From: Lepas anatifera
Lineage: Eukaryota > Arthropoda > Thecostraca > Lepadidae
NCBI GenBank assembly: GCA_034440635.1
Contig: JAOTON010001685.1
Span: 248,001 to 312,000, forward strand
Reading direction: 5' to 3'
Length of the DNA stretch: 64,000 nucleotides
Below, piece after piece: positions 33,253-45,260 of this stretch. The notes under the pieces were generated by a model. The model searched no databases, was not told where the DNA came from, and saw nothing but the letters and a program-made list of their open reading frames with translations. The first letter of the stretch is position 1. Every line of letters begins with the position of its first letter. Both the position numbers and the translations under genes were made by a program.

Positions 33253-35342
33253 TAACACTGCTCTTAGCTACTGAGCAAGTGGAGCAGACAAGATGCTGCG
33301 TGAACGGATTCGGGTCGCGCTTGAAACATATACTGGAAATATCTTCAAGTGTGAAGTGGTTGCAACATCGTCGAAGCAATCGACAATTCTTGATTTCGGA
33401 TTTATCTATCTTTGTTTTGCGGTGAGAAGTTACAAGTTCACAGGACTTTGGTTTTGTGCCGACCAAGGGTATCAGACTATATACCTACCAGCATGATCGG
33501 CGTGATAGCTCCATCTTTTTGCGACCTAAATAATGTTTCATTTCGACGCTGGCTGCTCCAGAAAAAAATTGTTGAAAAATATGTACCACGTGGATGTTAC
33601 GCCAGGCTATAATACTGAGGTGCAGCGCTCCTGCGCCTGTGGAGGGACCGGCCCTCTGCTCGCCGGCTGATTGGCGGTGATGGGTGTGTGCCGGCCGGCT
33701 CGGCCGCGATGGCCGACCGTCTGTCGTCGGCACGCACGGGCGTCGGCGGCCGCCGCTGCCGCGCGTGACTCGCACGGCTCGCATGGCCGGCCTGTGTGTG
33801 CTCTCAGGTGGGGAATCGCCGGCCGGGCCGCGCTGACCAGAAGTGTGCGCGGACTTGTTTTTGGTAATGGTCAACCTTAGGTGGGAGGGATGTTTGTGGC
33901 AACCACTTTCCACCTCAAGGTTTTTCTGGTATGGTGCAGAACCGGTTATAGTTGGGCCTATATTGGTGAGAATAGCTTATTGGGCATTCATCGCTCATCC
34001 TCTGGAAAATGAATTGTATTCGGCAAAGATGTAAAGGGCGGGTTTCATGTTCATCAGTAAAACTTTGACTTTTTGCCAAAAATAAATTAACCCACCTAGG
34101 CAGAAAATGCTCTAGATTTGGGCTCATCATTCCCTTCTGTTCATACCCCTTATTAATTTTGTAAGTCTTGTTAGAAACTTTTGATACAAATATATACAAT
34201 TTTTGGCTGCCTCGATGGCAATGCCCTTCGGTATGGCGTCATTTCCGGGAGCATTTAAGGCAGTCTTTGGTCTTTTAGTCTCTGTGCTGCTGCGTTCCAT
34301 CGGACGTAGTTCGGATGTCATGACCTACCTTTGATATTTGGTGCCCTTTTGTCTGCGCGACCTGTTTGATCTCGATTTACCTTTGATGGCTTGTGTGATG
34401 CACAGTAAAGCTCGGTTGCTGAATGGGGGCTTTGCCCATTGCGCCTGCGTCTTAGCATATTTTGAGAACCCCAAAAAGTTCGAAAACTACCATAGCTAAT
34501 GGTTAGGGCTGGATTTAATTGTATCTGGAAAGTCTCCCAGAAGTTAAGCCTAGACGTTTTGGAAAATCTTGATTTTCGGTCATCCCTGATCTTTGACCTG
34601 CCTCACGTGTTTTCCCTGGTGGTTAACCAAGCTTTATAATATATAAATCAAAGTGGAAATACTATCCGAGGACTTCAATGGCTATATTATTGGGCTATAT
34701 GCAATATATTCTTTCTTTTACAAGCTATTGTGGTGTAAAGTAGACAGAGCGGCAAAATTGGCCATGGGGGCAACAATTACGTATTTAACCTGACGTGATC
34801 TGATGCCCAAAGGTCATACAACTGGCAGAAATGAGAAATCGAGACGAGTAACCATCTTTTTGTCGCGGGTTCTGCATCAATATGTTGCCCATCCAATCGC
34901 GATCGGCCAATTGTGCGGAGGGGAGGGGGTCTCACAACCTGGTGAGGACAAAGGCTGCGAAAACCGGTGTAAGTGCAAGGACGAAGGTGTTGTGCTCATT
35001 TTGTGGTAAAACCACAACCATCAGGGACACCTAGCCAGATGGTCCTTTCTGCCTTCCTGTCTGCCGATAGGAATCTGTGTAAGTTTTTGTTGCGTTGCAG
35101 TGGAAAGAGAGTCATTCTTTAGAGTGCACGCTAAAGCCATGGAAAGACCGAATAAACATACGGCATCGAAATGGCAGTTCAACGATACGTGTTTTAGGCA
35201 TCGACTCGCCAAGTATCCATTAATACTTTTCTGGGTTGTGTAACGTTCTCTGTAGGGCATTCCTATAGGTGTATTGGGAAATTGCTGTTTGATGCAGCAT
35301 AGTGATCAGTTATTGACGCTCCAGTTTGGCAGACCTAAGAGA

Positions 35343-35415
35343 TGTTCAGATGCATTTACAGCGGGTCATTCAGATGTATTCTTGGCGGGTTATTCAGATG
35401 CATTTACAGGACATT
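35343..35415. repeat. short tandem repeat, about 27-bp unit x 3
   Basis: TTCAGATGCATTTACAG and close variants recur with CGGGTCA/CGGGTTA linkers. Confidence 0.8.
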
Positions 35416-36099
35416 AAACCCGGTGACTCATCGTCGTTTTATCGGGACGTTTGAACGAAGTGTACTAAAGAGACTGCCTGGAGTAAATATTCGGAAATGT
35501 GGCAAAGTACCCCGTGAATGCTACTCAGCTGTCCTCCTCGACTATTTATGATGCATTCTGGCAGACCCTAAATCCTGTGAGGCCATGCATGGGACAGATA
35601 TGGCACGGTCACGCGCGGAGACGCGGCACCTCTGACTGCCCACACGGGCCGACTTTGGCGTCCCTATCGACCCTTCCTGGTCTGCTGCTCTGGTCGTACG
35701 ACGCTTGAGATACCTACAGTTAACTTAATGTCGTAGGAAACGGGAATGCCGTCAGTGATAAATAGACTTTGTTAGCCTCTAATGTTAGTATTGTCCCCAA
35801 TCATAGTGGTCTCTGAATGCTCAGTGGTTTCGCCGTCCGTCGGTTCGAAGTTGTGAGATGTTTCGGTTGGCGGCGGCCGCTCTGATTGAGGAGGGGGTCG
35901 GCTGTGGGTGCAGATGGCTGGAATGGCTCGGAAATTAGCTCCAGCGCCTGTCGACGGCGTCATTTCCTCGGGCGACTCTGTGCGTGCCGGCGGCGGCCAG
36001 ATTGCTGCCAAACAGCCCGCCGCGGCGCCTTCACGGCGGATAACTGTCTCAAAATGAAATCATGTCAGGAAACGAGATTTGACGTTTCTTATTGCCCAT

Positions 36100-36670
36100 T
36101 ATCCAGGTGTATGAGGTCTCTTGGTGTGGAGTTTCAGGAGCTGTCGTCCGGGTAGATGACTGTGAAGTCTCTTGGTGTGAAGTCTCCGGGGCTGTCGCCC
36201 GGCTAGATGACTGTGAAGTTTCTTGGTGTGAAGTCTCAGGAGCTGTCGCCCGGGTAAATGGCTGTTAAGTCTTTGGTATGAAGTCACAGGCGTTTTTTTC
36301 TGGGTAGATGACTGTGAAGTCTCTTGGTGTGAAGTCCAGGAGTTTTTGCCTTGATAGATGACGACTGTGAACTCTCTTGGTTTGAAGTCACAGGAGCTGC
36401 CACACGGGTAGATGACTGTGAAGTCTCTTGGTGTGAATTCACAGGAGCTGTCGCCAGGTAAATGCCTGTGAAGTCTCTAGATGTGGAGTCGCAGGAATTT
36501 GTGCCTGGGTAGATGACTGTGAAGTCTCTTGGTGTGAAGTCACTGGATCGGTTGCCCGGGTAGATGACTGTGAAGTCTCTTGGTGTGGAATCTCTGAGTT
36601 GTCTGGGCAGATGACTATCAAGTCTCTTGATGTGGAGTCACAGGAGCTGCCGCCCGGGTAGACGGCTATC
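36100..36670. repeat. minisatellite, 51-bp unit, about 11 copies
   Basis: Units run TAGATGACTGTGAAGTCTCT then TGGTGTGAAGTCWCAGGAGC then TGTCGCCCGGG. Units differ by substitutions and small deletions. 51 is a multiple of three, so each frame is consistent across units. Confidence 0.92.
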
Positions 36671-37564
36671 ATTTGCTGAGTGCTCTGCGCCCCATAGCAG
36701 CTCAGATGTGCCCGGGCATGCGGTGTGCTGTCCTTCTGTTTCTGCACGGTAATTATTTGACTGGCTTAAGACCTGCGTACATTTTTGCCTTGAAATCCTC
36801 ATCCTTAAATATTTTTCATCAAATCGATACATTTAATGTGAATTGGGAAGTAAAAACTTATTCTCATTATCTGCGTAGGAACGCTTTTAAACCACATCTC
36901 ATAATGACTCGTTAAAAACCTGCTTAAAAAACTTACTGATTCTCCCATCTGACCGCTTGCCTTATCTTAGAATACGTTGTCCCAAAAGAGAACCAGTAAA
37001 GAAAGGGAGCGTTCTTATGTGTTCCGATCGTGTATTAAATAAGCATCAGCGGACTCTCCCATGCATTATACAGCATAACAGTCATAGGCTTAGCCGAGTA
37101 TGGGTATCTGACAATATTTATCATAACGACCTGTCGTTTCATTCTCGCGTGGCCTGAATTCAAAACGAAACATGCCATGTAGTCTCGTTCAACGAGTTTT
37201 GTATTTGATGCGAACCGCTGTGTTTGTTGATGGCAGAGGGCTTTCTGACTGATAGGGAGCGATCTCAACTCGCTCCCTGCTGCATCTCGTGTGACATCTC
37301 CGCACCGGGGTGCCCCACACCGGACCCGCCCCCGGTCCCTGCGGCCGCCTGGTCTCCCCGTGTACCTAACCACACCTGACAGCGGAAGACCCAGTGTGCC
37401 GGCCGAGGTGAGGGTGTCCGTCGGCGCCGCTTCCTCCGACCAGGCCCAATGGCCTCAGATTGTATCAGCCGACCCCCCGCGCAGTGTTCGCAGTGGAGCG
37501 GACCCCAGCGCAGTGTTCACGGTGGAGCCGACCCCCGGCGTGGCGGTCCGGGCAGATACACATG

Positions 37565-38094
37565 CAGATTGGCGTGCCGCCCTCTGAAGGTGGCGGAGTT
37601 AGGTCCGCTGGTATGTACGGCCTCTAGAGGTGGCGGAGTGAGGTTCGCTGGTATGCAGCGGCCTCTGGAGGTGAAGGAAATGAGGTCCACTGGTATGTAG
37701 CGGCCTCCGAAGGTGGCGGGAAAGAGGTCCGTTGATATGTGCCGGCTACCGAAGCTGGCGGGAATGAGGTTCACTGGTATTTGCCAGCCTCTGGAGGTGG
37801 CGGGATTGAGGTCCACTGGTATTTACCGGCCTCTGAAGGTGGCGGGAATGAGGTTCGCTGGTATGTACCGGCCTTTGGATGTGACGGGAATGAGGTCTGC
37901 TGGTATGTACCGGCCTCTGAAGATGGCGGAGTTAGGCCCGCTGGTATGTAGCGGCCTCTGGAGGTGGCGGGAATGAGGTCCACTGGTATTTACCAGCCTC
38001 TGAAAGGTGGCGGGAATGAGGTCCACTGGTATTTGCCGGCCTCCGGAGGTGGCGGAGTAAGGTCCCCTGGTATTTACCAGCCTATGTTCCAGCC
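37565..38094. repeat. minisatellite, 42-bp unit, about 12 copies
   Basis: Units run GCCTCTGGAGGTGGCGGGAA then TGAGGTCCACTGGTATTTAC plus CG, with a GGTATGTA variant. The transition into the next, unrelated array at about 38095 is abrupt. Confidence 0.92.
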
Positions 38095-38395
38095 AGAGTC
38101 GTTCCTGTCCCTCTGGGTTACACTTCTGCCAGGCACTGTCATAGTCATCCCTGTCCCTCTGAGTAACACTTATGTCGGGTGCTGTCAGAGTCATCCCTGT
38201 CCCTCTGGGAAACACTTCTGCCAGCCGATGTCAGAGTCGTCGCTGTCCCTCTGGGAAAAACTTATGCCAGCCGATGTCAGAGTCATCCCTGTCCCTCTGG
38301 GTCAGGGATCCCTGTCCCTTCTGCCAGCCGATGTCAGAGCCGTCCCTATCCCTCTGGGTAACGCTTCTGTCAGCCGCTGTCAGCCGGCACCACGC
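38095..38395. repeat. minisatellite, 46-bp unit, about 6 copies
   Basis: Units run CAGAGTCATCCCTGTCCCTC then TGGGTAACACTTCTGCCAGC plus CGATGT. It abuts the 42-bp array directly. Confidence 0.92.
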
Positions 38396-39147
38396 TGTGA
38401 CTGATCGATGGTAGCAGTTGACAGTCGACAGTGTCCGTACCCATCTGAGGTGGCGGCCTGGTGGCCGGACTGGCTGCTTGTCGCGTCAGCTGCGTTAACG
38501 AGTCGGTGTGATTGGCGACACTCCGTGCTGGCTAGACCGGTCCCTGGATCCCGATGGTGGCGGACAAGGCTGGAGCGACGCAGTGCGGCTCCCGTCGGTA
38601 CCGATGACTCACGATCGTACCGTCTGTCGATCAATGTCTGCACTCCAGCCAGCTCGTTAGTAATGATTGCGTCCACGGACCGGTTTCAACGGCAGCTAGT
38701 CATAGATCGCTGGTTCTGAGAGTAATCACCTTTGAAAGCCTCGTTATTTAATGGCTCGACAAACGATCTCGGCTTACGACAGGAGAAGTCATAGCTTTTG
38801 ATTGTCTTGAATTTTTTCGCGGATATCAATCAGGTTTGTGACGGTTTGAACTGCTCATAAAACCTGGATTAAATTTTGAAGTTGCAAACTTCATGTAAAT
38901 TTGCCCTCTGCCCTCATGTCTGTGATTGCATTTAGTTGTGCATTGACACACTATCAAATCAACATTTTGGTACAGGACCTTTTTAAAGCCAATTAATCTA
39001 GAGTTCCTGCTCTTTTGCTGCCACTAACAGCACAGTAGCGTAACTCCGGTGGCGGCTATGTCGAGCAGCGGCGTTTGGGCGGTAAAAAAATTACCGACGG
39101 TCTAGTGGTAATGTCTCGGACATCTGTGTGGGGTTGGAGTGTACAGC

Positions 39148-40350
39148 GGCGGACACTGTGACCTGGAGTCGGTGGAGACTGGACCTGGAGTCGGTGGAGC
39201 CTGGACCTGGAGTCGGCGGAGACTGGACCTGGAGTCGGTGGAGACTGGACCTGGAGTCGGTGGAGACTGGACCTGGAATCGGTGGAGACTGACCTGGAGT
39301 CGGCGGAGACTGGACCTGGAGTCGGTGGAGACTGGACCTGGAGTCGGTGGAGACTGGATCTGAGTCGGTGGAGACTGGACCTGGAGTCGGTGGAGACTGG
39401 GACCTGGAGTCGGTGGAGACTGGACCTGGAGTCGGTGGAGACTGTGACCTGGAGTCGGCGGAGACTGTGACCTGGAGTCGGTGGAGACTGGACCTGGAGT
39501 CGGTGGAGCCTGGACCTGGAGTCGGTGGAGACTGGACCTGGAGTCGGTAGAGACTGGACCTGGAGTCGGTGGAGACTGGACCTGGAGTCGGTGGAGACTG
39601 GACCTGGAGTCGGTGGAGACTGGACCTGGAGTCGGTGGGCCTGGACCTGGAGTCGGTGGAGACTGGACCTGAGTCGGTGAGACTGGACCTGGAGTCGGTG
39701 GAGACTGGACCTGGAGTCGGTGGAGACTGGACCTGGAGTCGTGGAGACTGGACCTGGAGTCGGCGAGACTGACCTGAGTCGGCGGAGACTGGACCTGGAG
39801 TCGGTGGAGACTGGACCTGGAGTCGGTGGAGACTGGACCTGAGTCGGTGGAGACTGGGACCTGGAGTCGGTGGAGACTGGACCTGAGTCGGTGGAGACTG
39901 TGACCTGGAGTCGGCGGAGACTGTGACCTGGAGTCGGTGGAGACTGAACCTGGAGTCGGTGGAGACTAGAACTGGAGTCGGTGGAGACTAGACCTGAAGT
40001 CGGTGAGACTGTGACCTGGAGTCGGCGGAGACTGTGACCTGGAGTCGGTGGAGACTGGACCGGGAGTCGGTGGAGCCTGGACCTGGAGTCGGTGGAGACT
40101 GGACCTGGAGTCGGCGGAGACTGTGACCTGGAGTCGGCGGAGACTGTGACCTGGAGTCGGCGGAGACTGTGACCTGGAGTCGGTGGAGACTGGACCTGGA
40201 GTCGGTGGAGCCTGGACCTGGAGTCGGTGGAGACTGGACCTGGAGTCGGTGGAGACTGGACCTGGAGCCGGTGGAGACTGGACCTGGAGTCGGTGGAGAC
40301 TGGACCTGGAATCGGTGGAGACTGTGACCTGGAGTCGGCGGAGACTGTTG
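39148..40350 (+). repeat. minisatellite, 22-bp G-rich unit, about 55 copies (1.2 kb)
   Basis: The largest array of the window. Units run GGAGTCGGTGGAGACTGGAC plus CT, with variants GGCGGAG, GAGCCTGG and GACTGTGACC spaced in patterns that suggest higher-order duplication. Each unit has four GG doublets (GG-N4-GG-N1-GG-N5-GG), a two-quartet G-quadruplex pattern. The reverse complement has no stop in any frame, which produces a spurious 444-codon Ser/Pro frame. Confidence 0.95.
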
Positions 40351-41636
40351 TCCGGACACGCTCCGGACTGTCTTCCCCAATCACGACCAAAACAAGCTGA
40401 TTGGACCGGCTTCAGCGCTAGCTTCTTAGCGGACCACAGCTGTGGGAAGGGCGAGTGCCGTGAGCCGTGACGGACCGCAACGGTGGAGCCTGCTTCAGCG
40501 AGGCGCGGCAGTGGCGATCACGCGGGCGTGGCGTCGGGTCCAGCGGCGCAGCCTGTTGTATCGCCGCTCCTGTCGGCGGCTCATTAAAGCCTTTCGGGTG
40601 GCTGCACCACGCTTCAGCTGATAGAGCCAGGCAGCCAGCACACCGGGCCGGCCTCGGCGACCGGTCTCCAGAAAGAGGGTCGGTTCCATCTGTCAGCCAG
40701 ACCCGGTCTCTTCTTTTCCGTTCTGTGCTCTGGAACATCCTCACACATGGCAGACGGCTGCCATGTTGTTTTGTTCCATAGGGATGGATCATTAACATTT
40801 GTACAAGCAAAGAAGGGTCCGCGGTGTTTATAACCTGGACGTTGCCAAAATCAAGTGTTTCAAATCACTGAAATTTTCGTGATGAACCCGGTTGAATATG
40901 GTTTATTTTGGGAAGTCTTATGTGATTCGTATATGTTTTTAATGATTTATAGATCAAGAGGAGAAGGTAATCGAATTAGCCAGAAAAGGCAGAATTCATG
41001 GAGTCCAGTTTATTGTAGTGAACCACTCCTCAAAGTAACCGATGCACCGGGAAGGCTGGTCGCTCGGTGAAGACTTCGGTGGCTTTATTCAGAATCGATG
41101 AAATAAGATGGAGAGCAAAGGGCTGAGCCGGAGTGCAGTGCCATTGAAATAAGTTCCTGGTTTGAAACGAAGCTATTTAGCGTTTGGATGGGCCGGATGT
41201 GGGCTATTGAAGTTCTCAGGTATCGCGCTCTGGCCGGCCTCCATCATGGCTTTCTGCCGCTCGGTTGCCTTTTGAGATAGGGTGAAGCGCGCCAAAGTTC
41301 AGTGGCCCGTGATGAAATATTCCATCCTGGTGCTGGCCGCTGAGTTGAGCATGATTAAAAGCCGGGGCCGGCCGCAACCATACCAGATAATGGCCGCCGG
41401 CGGCCGCCGAGATCTCGCTCCCGGCACTAAACTGCTCCCGCTGATGCCTGCTGTCGACGCTGGCTCTTCCAGGTGGCCCTTACTCGGAGATTCTTGTCAT
41501 AGCTCTGTCTCTCTCCCTCCAAACTGTTGCTCAGGTGCTTTCCATGGGAAGAACGGTCCGTCAGACGTGACCTCTCAAAGTAATTCTCTGTGTAAACTTC
41601 GCATTTCTCGGATATGCCCTCCACCATTCGGGTCAT

Positions 41637-41870
41637 GCCTTCAACTCATTCAGTGTTAGAGAAATCCCTCTGCAGGCGGAGATAGGCCTTCGACTCATTC
41701 AGCGCTTGAGAAATCCCTCTGCAGACGGGGGTAAGCCTCCAACTCATTCAGCTTTAGAGAAGTCCCTCTACACTGCCCTCCGACTCATTCAGCGCCAGAG
41801 AAGTCCCTCTGTTGACGGGGCTATGCCTCCTGCTCAGTTAGCTTCTGGAAGCCCGTCTGCAGGTATCCTG
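41637..41870. repeat. minisatellite, about 48-bp unit, 4-5 copies
   Basis: Repeats of CGACTCATTCAGCGCTTGAG followed by AAATCCCTCTGCAGACGGGG and GTAAGCCT, degenerate at the right end. Confidence 0.88.
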
Positions 41871-42216
41871 AACTAGACAGTATCGTTTTCCACATTCGTG
41901 ACATCCTGGTGACTTGGCTCTTAAGCCGCAGTTGTCCATGATGCGGGTTTTGTATTCCCCTGGATGAACCCGCATTATTATTCTGATGTGTTACACTTTG
42001 TGTTCACCATTGTATTCACTTTTCACCTAAATAGTGCTGCACCAGATTTACTCTTCACCAGCTGCCACGTCGCTCATATTTATTCCACACAATTGTAATG
42101 CCTTGTGTCAGAGTTTAGAACGTTGAGGAAATGATGCTTGGGTAAGAACGGGAAACAATTATAAATGTATTAAAAATATACTTTAATTTGTAGATTACGT
42201 GTCAGCTCCCGTCTTG

Positions 42217-42312
42217 ATCACATATCACAAACATATGTCAACATAACACATTTATATACAACATTTGTCAACATAATACACTAACTTACAACATTTGTCA
42301 ACATAACACGAA
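42217..42312. repeat. short AT-rich tandem repeat, about 37-bp unit x 3
   Basis: ATTTGTCAACATAAYAC with TATACAAC or TTACAAC linkers occurs three times. Confidence 0.85.
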
Positions 42313-42777
42313 TCTTTATGGATGAAATAAAAACAATTTAGGTGCACAAACCATCAAAGGCTCATTTTGTTAGAGATACCCTTAATCTGAGTCAAATTTG
42401 GTGAGATGAAGTCATTTGAAGCAGTGAATTGTCAGGCATATAGATGTACCTTACCCAAGTGGCATACGCGAAAGCCTCCTCAAAACACGAGGGGACACCA
42501 CAATCGTTCAGCATTGAAACAGCCTGACCGGCAAGCATCCCCTGAGGCCACAGAATGGGAGGTGTTTGAAACTGGTGTAAGCACGCTTCCTCAGTGGGTG
42601 ATCGGCTCCTGTTGTTTTATCACTAAGCATCACCACTGCTGACGTGAAAATCGAGTCCACTGCCGGCGGCGCGGCCTCCACTTCCAGCGGCTTCGCCGCC
42701 GATTGCCCTCTGAAAGCTGGCAATTATGTGGCGCGGTAACCGCTCGTTTGCCACCCCATTAAACGGTGATATATTCT

Positions 42778-43765
42778 GACGTCACTGGAGGCGGCTGAGG
42801 CATGGCTGAGGGCCGCTCTGACGTTACTGGAGGCGGCTGGAACGTGGCTGAGGGCCGCTCTGACGTCACTGGAGGCAGCTGAGACGTGGCTGAGGGCCGC
42901 TCTGACGTTACTGGAGGCGGCTGGCACGTGGCTGAGGGCCGCTCTGACGTCACTGGAGGCGGCTGGGACGTGGCTGAGGGCCGCTCTGACGTCACTGGAG
43001 GCGGCTGGGACGTGGCTGAGGGTCGCTCTGACGTCACTAAGGCGGCTGGGACGTGGCCAGGTCGCTCTGACGTCACTGGAGGCGGATGGGACGTGGCTGA
43101 GGACCACCTGAGCCCCTGGAGGCGGCTGGGACCTGGCTGAGGGCCTCTATGTACAAGCGGCGGACTCTGAGGGCCGCTCTGACGTCACTGGAGGCAGCTG
43201 AGACGTGGCTGAGGGCCGCTCTGACGTCACTGGAGGCGGCTGGGACGTGACTGAGGGCCGCTCTGACGTCACTGGAGGCGGCTGGGACGTGGCTGAGGGC
43301 CGCTCTGACGTCACTGGAGGCGGCTGGGACGTGGCTGAGGGCCGCTCTGACGTCACTGGAGGCGTCTGGGACGTGACTGAGGGCCGCTCTGACGTCACTG
43401 GAGGCGGCTGGGACGTGGCTGAGGGTCGCTCTGACGTCACTGGAGGCAGCTGGACGTGGCTGAGGGCCGCTCTGACGTCACTGGAGGCGGCTGGGACGTG
43501 GCTGAGGGTCGCTCTGACGTCACTGGAGGCGGCTGGGACGTGGTTGAGGGCCGCTCTGACGTCACTGAAGGCGGCTGGAACGTGGCTGAGGGTCGCTCTG
43601 ACGTCACTGGAGGCGGCTGGAACGTGGCTGAGGGCCGCTCTGACGTCACTGGAGGCGGCTGGGACGTGGCTGAGGGCCCCTGACGTCACTGGTGGCGGCT
43701 GGGACGTGGCTGAGGGCCGCTCTGACGTCACTGGAGGCGGCTGGGACGTGGCTGAGGGCCTCGCT
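42778..43765. repeat. minisatellite, 42-bp unit, about 23 copies, one CRE palindrome per unit
   Basis: Units run CTGACGTCACTGGAGGCGGC then TGGGACGTGGCTGAGGGCCG plus CT. By eye about 20 units keep a perfect TGACGTCA and two have TGACGTTA. An interruption at about 43120-43165, containing TGTACAAGC, divides the array into blocks. TGACGTCA is the consensus CREB/ATF site, here at near-constant 42-bp spacing (four helical turns). 42 is a multiple of three, so frames run open through the array on both strands; those are artefacts. Any enhancer role is inference. Confidence 0.95.
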
Positions 43766-44604
43766 CGGAGTGGAGGTAATTGCAGCCGGGCCAGCGGCGC
43801 TGCAGCTTTGTGTTCTGCAGGTGTTGAATGGAAAACGGCCAATCACAGATCGGCCGGCTGCAGCGCGGGCCCACACGCAACGCCAGTCGCCGCAAACGAT
43901 CAACAGACCAAACTGGCCAGATAATAGCCGTGATGAGAGCGGCGTGCCGGAGGAGGCTGTTAACAGCTCTGTTCCGTGACGCAGCAGTGTTTCACTCAGC
44001 CGGCGGTGCTGTTAGCGTGCGAGGGCTGAGGAGCTGTGAGCGGGAGAGCTGAGTTCCACCCGACAGAGACGTCAGCCTACCGGCGGCGCTGCCCCGCCGA
44101 GCCATGTGCCGTAACGCCCGCTGCCGGCCTTCGACACCCACCTGTGGGCATGTGAGAAGTCTGGGCGCGGCCGCGCCGGCCCGGCCGCCGGCTGGGCCCG
44201 GCACCCGACGCCGGCCACAGCCTTATTCCCGATGATAATGGATTCGGGCGTTATCTGCCGTGCGGTCGCCTCCCGCCGAACTGATGGCTGAGTCGGTATT
44301 TTGGCAGTATGCGAGGCTGGCGCACCAATTAGAAGGCTGTCTGGCGAGCCGGCTGCCTGCTTTGTGGGTGCCGACTCTCGGAGCAGCGTGTCGCCATTGC
44401 GACCGTGACGGGTGTCAGCTGACAAGCCATCAGTGTCCCAAGTTTGGAGCCGACATCGACTGTCGTGTCGTGTCCGATTGTGCCGAACTTTGGCACGGCT
44501 GGCCGATTAATGAAGCGGCCTTGGCTGTGACTGATCTGACCACTTGGACAGCACTGGAACTGATGACTCTCAAGCCTCTGAGCTCTGGCGGCGGGTTTAC
44601 CGTG

Positions 44605-45260
44605 GGGTGGACTGGTGTATTGGACTGGTGAACTGGTTGGACTGGTGTATCTCTGATTGGACTGGTGTGTCTCTGCCTGGACTGGTGTGTCTCTGCCTGG
44701 ACTGGTGTGTCTCTGGCCGGACTGTGTATCTCTGACTGGACTGGTATGTCCCTGGCCGGACTGGTGTGTCTATAAATGGACTAGTGGTCTCTGGATGGAC
44801 TGGTGTCTTGGCTGTTGTTGGCCATGATGAATCTCTGGTTGTACTTTGCATTCCTGGCTGGACTGATGTCCCTGACTGAGCTGATGTGTTTTGGCTGGAC
44901 TGATGTGTCTTTGGCTGGACTGGTGTTCTTTGGCTGATAGTGTTTAGTGACTGATGTATCTTTGACTGACTAGTGCATTTGGCTGGACTGGTGTCTGGCC
45001 ACTGTGTTTCTGACTGGATTATGTCCCTGGCCGACTGGTGTGTCTTAATGGACTATGGTTCTGATGACTGGTTGTTCTGAACTAGTTTCTGGCTGAAGGA
45101 TGAATCTCTGTTTACTTTGCATTTCTGCTGACTTTATTCTACCAAGCTGATGTATCTTTGGCTGGTATAATTTGTAACTTTTTTCGAACTGGTGTATCTC
45201 TGACTGGACTGATGTGCCCCTGGCTGAAATAGTGTGTCTTGGTGATACCACTCGCGGGCA
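44605..45260. repeat. degenerate minisatellite, about 20-bp unit
   Basis: TGGACTGGTGTGTCTCTGCC-like units, regular at 44615-44780 and increasingly eroded to about 45230. Confidence 0.88.

Noticed and set aside
39056..40390. 444-codon minus-strand frame rich in Ser, Pro, Thr and Arg
   Set aside because: It lies on a 22-bp minisatellite whose reverse complement has no stop in any frame, and the unit length shifts frame every copy. Artefact.
43147..43924. 230-codon frames on both strands across the CRE array
   Set aside because: A 42-bp unit without stops keeps frames open. No start context, no splice sites, no domain.
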